10,777 nt of DNA, from assembly GCA_003573635.1 (NCBI GenBank), contig QUTJ01031301.1, positions 1 to 10,777 on the forward strand, given 5' to 3'. Numbering within the stretch: the stretch's first letter is position 1; the number at the start of each line of letters is the position of its first letter. Position numbers and translations under genes: made by a program. The stretch comes from Goniomonas avonlea. Lineage: Eukaryota > Cryptophyceae > Goniomonadida > Goniomonadaceae. The notes beneath the pieces are model-generated. The model was not told the origin of the DNA. It saw only the letters and a program-made list of their open reading frames with translations, and ran no database searches. Below are positions 9,201 to 10,777 of the stretch, piece after piece.

Positions 9201-10618
9201 AAATTACAGGACCACGAACGTTGCTAAGACTAAGGTCGAGCCACTACGCTGCTGATCCCATGCTAGCCCATGGCAGGATGCGCACTCTAGTGCCTTTGGC
9301 ATCAGGTACACTCGACAAGGGCACGCTCTGGCCTACGCGCAACACGAGGTCAGAACTGCTGCCGCTTTCGGCTGCAGAGTGGGGACACGACCATTCAACA
9401 CCTCGGTGAGTAGAGATCTCCGCCCTGGCTCGACACAAACGCACAGCAGGCAGCACAGACCTGCACATTTGGGTCGGGCGAGGACAACATGATCACGAGT
9501 GGCTGGAGCATGCCCAGTTTCGCCATGAGCTCCTCATTCTCCGGATTGACGGCCAAGTTGCGAAGTGTCACGCATGCGTGCTCCTGGTGAAAAAAGTAAA
9601 TCGGACGGATCAGCTTCACAGACAGGCAAGGGCACTCACAGATTCACATACAGGCAAGGGCACTAACAGCATCACGGACAGGCAAGGGCACTCACAGCAT
9701 CGCAGACAAGTGCACTCACCTGCATCGCTGTGTCCTCAACCTTGAGCAGCTGCATCAGCAAAGGCAGTGTGCCAGCCTGAACAATCTTGTGCTCGTTGAA
9801 CTGGGACACGCTCAGGTTGCGCACGCAGACGGCAGCCTGTTCGCGAGCCACCTGCGCCGCGGCCGTTACTGCGGCACTTGTGCACACGCGACTGCAGCCA
9901 GCGCATAAGAGCCACCACACGCGTCGCCTGCACGCAGACCTCCTTGCGACCTGTCCGACACCAATCTTGCACTGCATGTGTCACTACATCACTACATCCT
10001 GGCCAACACAGCCGCACAAGGCGAACACACCTCATTGTCGGAGGCGAGCAGCGCAACGAGCGGCTTGAGAGCCCCCTCCTGCACAATTTTGACCTTGTTC
10101 TCGGCGGTGACAGAGAGATTTCGCAAAACAACCACAGCGTGCTCCTTGACGGCTCGCTCCTCGGTCATCAAGCAGGCCACAAGCACTGGCGTCACCGCGT
10201 AAGATGCCGTGTCCATGACAATGCGCAAGAGAGCAGCCACAGACAAAAGTGGACGGCGAGGACATGGGTTGTAGGACACTTGTGCACAAGCAGGACACAG
10301 AGTGAGGACTTCGCGACATGGGGAGAGTGTGAGGCCGAGAAAGACCAAGCAGAGCATGGGCGTCCGCCTCAGGACCACTTAGACTCATAAACCAGCACCA
10401 AGGGAGGACGCGAGGCCACTTTCGATGCCTAGGGTTGAGGGTTGAGGTTGAAGATTTGACGCACCAGCCAGGCCTCCTTCGGCGACGATGCGAGTCTCGT
10501 TCTGAGGGTTGACACTGAGGTTGCGGAGGCAGCCGACGGCCTGTTCCACCACAGCCATCTTGGGACTCCGCATGAGCAGAAACAGGGGCACGAGAGCGTC
10601 TTCCTCCACAATTCGAAC
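61..10618 (-). CDS. Giant Armadillo-repeat protein, internal part (34 exons, 5' and 3' incomplete)
   Basis: Spliced gene on the minus strand. Exons in transcription order: 10618-10465, 10185-10031, 9851-9720, 9583-9461, 9103-8987, 8528-8430, 8379-8221, 7952-7836, 7716-7465, 7405-7265, 6907-6801, 6713-6542, 6479-6385, 6065-5963, 5765-5649, 5567-5517, 5414-5337, 5192-5076, 4752-4621, 4528-4473, 4348-4225, 4171-3989, 3651-3497, 3451-3329, 3277-3130, 3083-3006, 2858-2736, 2549-2427, 2035-1940, 1581-1454, 1227-1143, 1006-893, 752-621, 253-61. They total 4,282 nt with phases matching at every junction. The product has 34 ARM helix motifs (xLRNLSV type) about 42 residues apart, with no signal peptide, membrane segment or enzyme motif. 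ARM repeats form right-handed superhelices of three helices per unit that bind partner proteins, as in Vac8, importin-alpha and beta-catenin. Wording such as VQEQAAGALRNLAV is closest to the Vac8/ARO style. That comparison is from memory of the family. Partner, location and orthologue are unknown. Confidence 0.93.
300..551. repeat. 63-nt minisatellite, four copies, in intron before exon 34
   Basis: Plus-strand gcgaatggggaggcatgagg starts at 300, 363, 426 and 489, exactly 63 nt apart and nearly identical. A degenerate fifth relative lies at about 257-299, beside the exon 34 acceptor. Because 63 is a multiple of three, several spurious frames stay open across it. Confidence 0.95.
621..752 (-). 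CDS. Exon 33: ARM repeat
   Basis: 44 codons, phase 0: VVEEGGIPRLLEMLDNPD then ALTVIRTFACNADNCTRLVH. VIRT replaces the usual LRN. The donor is GTATGT, a strong match to the consensus. Confidence 0.92.
893..1006 (-). CDS. Exon 32: ARM repeat
   Basis: 38 codons, phase 0: ENALPRFIALLRLEDEQIQ then VALRNLSVSAEAETK. The acceptor is AAACAG. The nearer upstream TTGCAG would put the repeat out of frame. The donor is GTGCGT. Confidence 0.92.
1143..1227 (-). CDS. Exon 31: ARM repeat
   Basis: One base plus 28 codons, leaving in phase 0. AG from exon 30 plus T gives Ser (LLRSPNVRVVKHACGA), then ANLSMFAPNKNAIVQ. Ala replaces Arg in the LRN motif. The donor is GTGTGT. Confidence 0.92.
1245..1372. repeat. 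Dispersed gtcacgtgca repeats in intron after exon 30
   Basis: The word gtcacgtgca occurs at 1245-1254, 1265-1274 and 1338-1347, with variants gtcactgtgca at 1307 and gtcatgtgca at 1363. Each exact copy contains the palindrome CACGTG. Confidence 0.8.
1454..1581 (-). CDS. Exon 30: ARM repeat
   Basis: 42 codons plus AG, phase 0 to 2, with LKDAESVQEQGAGCIRNMAV and GAVPPLVALLR. The acceptor is taken as CACAG. A second AG six bases on (CTCAAG) would remove Leu-Lys and keep phase, so the exact 5' edge is uncertain by two residues. The donor is GTGGCT. Confidence 0.87.
1582..1939 (-). other. 358-nt intron with degenerate direct repeats
   Basis: The intron between exons 29 and 30 is rich in plus-strand cacc/accaac words. 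The 18-base-plus word gtcacccacaccaggag(c/t)tg occurs at 1641-1660 and 1769-1788. No exon is missing, and I see no RNA gene. Confidence 0.75.
1940..2035 (-). CDS. Exon 29: ARM repeat
   Basis: 32 codons, phase 0: AAGALRNLATDDAIKLSL then EGALTPLIALLK. The acceptor is GGCGCAG and the donor GTGAGT after AAG. Confidence 0.92.
2061..2295. repeat. 47-nt tandem repeat, five copies, in intron before exon 29
   Basis: Plus-strand tggattggata starts at 2061, 2108, 2155, 2202 and 2249, exactly 47 nt apart. Each unit includes a degraded version of the exon 29 start (g(t/c)tgcg or gtcgcg, then gaggggcgcc). Confidence 0.92.
2260..2286 (-). repeat. Duplicated acceptor and start of exon 29
   Basis: On the transcribed strand TTGGCGCAG followed by GCGGCTGGTGCCCTCCGC reproduces the real exon 29 acceptor and first 24 coding bases (AAGALRNL) with one base difference in the coding part. 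It lies 248 nt upstream of the real site (2035) and runs into the 47-nt repeats instead of ARM sequence, so it is a partial copy, not an exon. Confidence 0.85.
2427..2549 (-). CDS. Exon 28: exactly one 41-residue ARM repeat
   Basis: 41 codons, phase 0, from AAGALRNLAVAAGNKKRI to SVQEQ, with LLPLIALLRSKD between. It is the closest relative of exon 29 within the protein, sharing AAGALRNLA. The donor is GTGTGT. Confidence 0.95.
2665..2722. repeat. CA/GT-rich low-complexity tract in intron after exon 27
   Basis: Plus-strand caccgcacacacacaacac and onward is an imperfect CA/CG dinucleotide tract ending about 14 nt inside the donor of exon 27. Confidence 0.9.
2736..2858 (-). CDS. Exon 27: exactly one 41-residue ARM repeat
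   Basis: 41 codons, phase 0, from ACVIVRNISVNPDNDARL to KYIQEQ. Same register as exon 28. The donor GTGCAA is followed by a GT-rich stretch. Confidence 0.95.
3006..3083 (-). CDS. Exon 26: second half of an ARM repeat
   Basis: 26 codons, phase 0: ILVVQQGILAVLLPLM to QALQEQ. The acceptor is GAACAG and the donor GTTTGT. It completes the repeat begun by exon 25. Confidence 0.92.
3130..3277 (-). CDS. Exon 25: ARM repeat
   Basis: One base plus 49 codons, leaving in phase 0. It has ANAGAADLIGAEGGIPQLI and AAIALRNITASSTANE. The intron before it is 51 nt and the intron after 46 nt. The donor is GTCGGC. Confidence 0.92.
3329..3451 (-). CDS. Exon 24: ARM repeat, divergent first half
   Basis: One base, 40 codons and AG, phase 2 to 2. 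CGNVERSLITTNPCIARL replaces the usual loop and third helix, then VEVMSLNNPVIVDHAVATLR. The intron before it is only 45 nt. The donor GTAAGC introduces an immediate in-frame stop if unspliced. Confidence 0.9.
3497..3651 (-). CDS. Exon 23: ARM repeat and following helix
   Basis: 51 codons plus AG, phase 0 to 2, with VVCRNLSVDNVHDDKLV, GGLEALIALLSS and VGTLRNL. AG joins T of exon 24 to make Ser (NLSCGN). The donor is GTTTGT. Confidence 0.92.
3728..3929. repeat. 47-49-nt tandem repeat, four copies, in the GC-AG intron
   Basis: The plus-strand word gagacca(t/c)ggcctgccct recurs with its ccatgg or ccacgg at 3761, 3808, 3857 and 3906, i.e. spacings of 47, 49 and 49 nt. The transcribed strand is purine-rich (GGGAGAGGGCAGGCC). 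No similarity to the flanking exons is seen. Confidence 0.88.
3989..4171 (-). CDS. Exon 22: ARM repeat, followed by a GC donor
   Basis: 61 codons, phase 0, with DGAMGPIAACLAY, GVIRNVSANARSKMHFL, ENGMVYLIKFLRS and NAELQ. The exon must end at TTGCAG because exon 23 opens in phase 0 with ENAAVVCRN. The intron therefore begins GCGAGT, the only non-GT donor here. The GT four bases later would shift the frame. Confidence 0.88.
4225..4348 (-). CDS. Exon 21: ARM repeat
   Basis: One base plus 41 codons, leaving in phase 0. It has EGGLSALVNLLRSAD and VLRNVTVDAEADNHLFQ. The acceptor is TGGCAG and the donor GTGCCC. Confidence 0.92.
4473..4528 (-). CDS. Exon 20: short exon, 18 codons plus two bases
   Basis: VGVLRNLSVQPANKVLII plus AG, phase 0 to 2. 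The donor is GTGCGC. AG joins the C of exon 21 to make Ser, giving VLIISEGGL. Confidence 0.9.
4621..4752 (-). CDS. Exon 19: ARM repeat
   Basis: 44 codons, phase 0, with ALRNLSVTDENELRIA, GGIPPLIFLLRAV and KKIQTAA. The donor GTACGC follows GCTGCT inside the next helix, and exon 20 completes it as TAAVGVLRNLSV. Confidence 0.9.
4831..5000. repeat. About 60-nt repeat with hairpin-forming core, in intron after exon 18
   Basis: The plus-strand word gcaagaagcgtgtggcaa occurs at 4861, 4921 and about 4979. Each repeat also carries a short inverted repeat: cttgttgcgacaag at 4834-4847 and 4905-4918, and ttgttgcaacaa, a perfect palindrome, at 4952-4963. Confidence 0.85.
5076..5192 (-). CDS. Exon 18: ARM repeat
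   Basis: 39 codons, phase 0, with AAIIIRNLALDPLNEQ, VLPPLVALLRS and DFLQ. The acceptor is GGCAG and the donor GTCGGT. Confidence 0.93.
5337..5414 (-). CDS. Exon 17: second half of an ARM repeat
   Basis: 26 codons, phase 0: VQMVQDGVLTAVVPAL to PRFQEQ. Same layout and length as exon 26. The donor is GTGTGC. Confidence 0.92.
5517..5567 (-). CDS. Exon 16: micro-exon, 17 codons
   Basis: 51 nt, phase 0, the shortest exon. It encodes just the H1-H2 core ASVALRNLSVNPANK. The donor is GTGCGT after AAG, and exon 17 continues with VQMVQDG to finish the same repeat. Confidence 0.92.
5649..5765 (-). CDS. Exon 15: ARM repeat
   Basis: 39 codons, phase 0, with CVRNVSVSPEHEAELL, TVPALVDML and NQRIQ. It joins QEQ-ATGCVRN upstream and RIQ-EHASV downstream. 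The donor is GTGACG. Confidence 0.94.
5963..6065 (-). CDS. Exon 14: ARM repeat, divergent
   Basis: One base plus 34 codons, leaving in phase 0. It reads SIDPSVRGLMVQRQVLPL then FVSLMQ and ends KVQEQ. The acceptor is CTGCAG and the donor GTGGGC. The phase 2 entry matches exon 13 exactly. Confidence 0.9.
6170..6242 (-). repeat. 24-nt tandem repeat resembling exon 13 end, in intron after exon 13
   Basis: The plus-strand word tatggcacac starts at 6177, 6201 and 6225, exactly 24 nt apart. On the transcribed strand two of the units read CATAACATGTGTGCC, similar to the exon 13 junction CACAATAT|GTGCGT. More scattered relatives lie at 6115 and 6261. Confidence 0.85.
6385..6479 (-). CDS. Exon 13: ARM repeat
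   Basis: 31 codons plus AT, phase 0 to 2, with VVQENGIFPLIELL and EQACGTLHN. The donor is GTGCGT. AT joins the G of exon 14 to make Met, giving TLHNMSIDPS, a variant LRNLS motif. Confidence 0.9.
6542..6713 (-). CDS. Exon 12: nearly two ARM repeats
   Basis: One base plus 57 codons, leaving in phase 0. TG from exon 11 plus T gives Cys, then CGTLRNLSTLEEVRHAIV. A second, weaker helix reads VVTLRHLTATEGNRQK. The acceptor is GGTACAG and the donor GTCCGT. Confidence 0.92.
6801..6907 (-). CDS. Exon 11: ARM repeat
   Basis: 35 codons plus two bases, phase 0 to 2. It begins NLSVLGENKPRL, completing the VLQ of exon 10 to VLQNLSV, and ends VQLQLH plus TG. The donor is GTGCGC. Confidence 0.92.
7027..7281 (-). 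repeat. Direct repeat of exon 10 end bracketing a CTG/TTG-rich microsatellite
   Basis: The 20-base plus-strand word gacctgcaaaactgcagcgg occurs at 7027-7046 and at 7262-7281. Between them lie AAC-, CAGC- and CAG-rich tracts (7048-7250). In the transcript these are CTG/GTTG/CTGGTG tracts. The 7262 copy is the functional exon end, because only it keeps phase with exon 11. Confidence 0.88.
7265..7405 (-). CDS. Exon 10: ARM repeat and start of the next
   Basis: 47 codons, phase 0, with VLRNLAVHQGNKAKIV and AVPKLLDVLL, ending VQAAAVLQ inside the next helix. The donor is GTCTGT. The last bases and the donor are duplicated 235 nt downstream at 7027-7046. Confidence 0.92.
7465..7716 (-). CDS. Exon 9: two ARM repeats without an intron between them
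   Basis: 84 codons, phase 0, the longest exon here and the only one holding two full repeats: TLRNLSLSDVNEVRIV and VLRNLSVNVDNKLTVV, each followed by an EGAL-PL helix. The donor is GTGCCG after GAGCAG. Confidence 0.95.
7836..7952 (-). CDS. Exon 8: ARM repeat
   Basis: 39 codons, phase 0, with VFRNLSLDAENEARIV, EGALPALIQLL and SPVVQ. It joins exon 7 as QEQ-VVVVFRN and exon 9 as VVQ-EHAAV. The donor is GTCCGC. Confidence 0.94.
8111..8227 (-). repeat. Duplicated exon end plus donor in intron after exon 7
   Basis: The plus-strand stretch at 8111-8140 (ending cccacctgttcc) repeats the real junction at 8198-8227 (ending ccacacctgttcc), including the flanking tacg(t)gagatgtgt. The copies are 87 nt apart. 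Confidence 0.8.
8221..8379 (-). CDS. Exon 7: ARM repeat (possible longer form to 8134)
   Basis: 53 codons, phase 0, with CIRNLSVHERNKAKIV, ALPALISLLS and NPNVQEQ at the end. The main donor is GTGTGG after GAACAG. A near-copy of the junction, GAACAG|GTGGGC, lies 87 nt further on with the frame open between them, so a 29-residue extension is possible. Confidence 0.92.
8430..8528 (-). CDS. Exon 6: ARM repeat
   Basis: 33 codons, phase 0, with TLRNLSLFPGADVAIV and GGLEPLVQ. The acceptor is GGTGCAG and the donor GTGTGC. The repeat is completed by exon 7 after a 50-nt intron. Confidence 0.92.
8645..8986 (-). repeat. Degenerate tandem array carrying GTACGTATTC-like sites, in intron after exon 5
   Basis: On the plus strand the words tggagaatacgtacg, gggaacccg and aactcgctatgg recur at irregular spacing of roughly 30-36 nt. 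Transcribed-strand GTACGTATTC occurs at the real donor (8986) and again ending at 8956 and 8884, with GTACGCATTC at 8848. The array therefore repeats the exon 5 end and its donor. Confidence 0.85.
8987..9103 (-). CDS. Exon 5: ARM repeat
   Basis: 39 codons, phase 0. It contains ALRNLSVSEANKEQIL and FPLVELLHSGFPN. The donor GTACGTATTC follows CCCAAC, and exon 6 supplies the next VQ to complete a 41-residue unit. The frame stays open about 100 codons into the intron, through repeats that each resemble this junction. Confidence 0.9.
9104..9460 (-). other. 357-nt intron without notable content
   Basis: Intron between exons 4 and 5. The repeat register runs straight from PNVQ to EHAAG across it, so no exon is missing. 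I see no tandem repeat, RNA gene or open ARM frame in it. Confidence 0.8.
9461..9583 (-). CDS. Exon 4: exactly one 41-residue ARM repeat
   Basis: 41 codons, phase 0 at both ends. It runs from EHACVTLRNLAVNPENE to SSPDPNVQ, so it is a single complete repeat in register with exons 27 and 28. The acceptor is CACCAG and the donor GTCTGT. Confidence 0.95.
9620..9719 (-). repeat. 28-nt tandem repeat containing donor-like GTGAGTG, in intron after exon 3
   Basis: The plus-strand word caggcaag occurs at 9623, 9651 and 9679, spaced 28 nt, and a degenerate fourth copy overlaps the real donor at 9719. On the transcribed strand the unit reads GATGCTGTGAGTGCCCTTG, closely matching the exon 3 junction GATGCAG|GTGAGTGCAC. 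Confidence 0.85.
9720..9851 (-). CDS. Exon 3: ARM repeat
   Basis: 44 codons, phase 0 at both ends, with CVRNLSVSQFNEHKIV followed by GTLPLLMQLL. The donor is the strong GTGAGT after GCGATGCAG. Near-copies of this junction recur downstream in the intron. Confidence 0.93.
10031..10185 (-). CDS. Exon 2: ARM repeat
   Basis: Two bases plus 51 codons, leaving in phase 0. It contains VLRNLSVTAENKVKIV and EGALKPLVALLASDNE. The acceptor is GCCAG and the donor GTGTGT after GAG. The partial codon at the 5' end is what fixes the exon 1 donor. Confidence 0.93.
10465..10618 (-). CDS. Exon 1: ARM repeat
   Basis: 51 codons plus one base, entering in phase 0 and leaving in phase 1. It starts in the second half of a repeat (VRIVEEDALVPLFLL) and carries a whole H1-H2 block with CLRNLSVNPQNETRIV. 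The donor is GTGCGT after GGCTG. The leftover G joins TG of exon 2 to make Val, giving GGLAVLVACL across the junction. Confidence 0.9.
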
Positions 10619-10777
10619 CTGCGTGATAACTTCAGGAAAATGCACACAGACAAGGGCAAACAATAAGTGGCTGGATGGAATGATTTCAGGGAAATGCTGC
10701 GTCAGGAATCGGACGCGCAGGTTACATCTAATAAGGCTGGCGGGCGACCGCGTGTTGGCCACTGACTGCCGCTGACC
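10619..10777 (-). other. Partial intron upstream of exon 1
   Basis: No ARM-like coding is visible here on the minus strand. The acceptor CAG (plus-strand ctg at 10619-10621) is preceded by a pyrimidine-rich stretch. Exon 1 begins in mid-repeat at VRIVEED, so a previous exon must supply the LRN helix of that repeat, and it lies beyond the window. Confidence 0.7.

Noticed and set aside
9104-9460. Possible missed exon in a 357-nt intron
   Set aside because: Repeat register is continuous across it, and no LRN-type motif is found in any minus frame.
10425-10455. Plus-strand agggttgagggttgagg, faintly telomere-like
   Set aside because: Only two or three imperfect units within an ordinary intron.

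Overview
The window lies inside one very large, intron-dense eukaryotic gene on the minus strand. No start codon, stop codon, promoter or poly(A) signal of that gene is visible, so both ends lie outside. I can assemble 34 exons, transcribed from about 10618 down to 61. They join into one uninterrupted reading frame of 4,282 nt (1,427 codons plus one base). The frame is made almost entirely of Armadillo (ARM) repeats: 34 copies of about 42 residues, each recognisable by an LRN-type helix motif such as ALRNLSV, usually followed by an EGALPPLIALL-type stretch. The sequence style is that of Vac8/ARO-like ARM proteins, which are helical scaffolds for protein binding. I cannot name an orthologue.

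The organism is probably a protist or other eukaryote with moderately high GC and many introns. There are 33 complete introns, 45 to 458 nt long with a mean of 190 nt. All begin GT except one GC, and all end AG. Choanoflagellate-like genomes fit this picture, but so do several other lineages, and the window alone cannot decide. Nothing bacterial, viral or transposon-like is visible, and no second gene is supported on the plus strand.

Layout from high to low coordinate (5' to 3' of the gene): 10619-10777 is intronic. Exons 1-6 (10618-8430) carry repeats 1-6, and a 458-nt intron between exons 5 and 6 is filled with GTACGT-bearing repeats. Exons 7-12 (8379-6542) carry repeats 7-14, with a CTG-rich intron between exons 10 and 11. 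Exons 13-22 (6479-3989) have several repeat-bearing introns and end at the only GC-AG intron. Exons 23-28 (3651-2427) include three very short introns of 45-51 nt. Exons 29-34 (2035-61) have long introns holding 47-nt and 63-nt minisatellites.

The most interesting non-coding signal is that many introns contain tandem or dispersed copies of their own splice junctions: the exon end plus donor, or the exon start plus acceptor. In four introns (after exons 3, 5, 7 and 13) duplicated donor-like sites lie a multiple of three bases past the main donor, with the frame still open. They could therefore act as in-frame alternative 5' splice sites that lengthen loops between ARM repeats. This is inference from sequence and needs RNA evidence.
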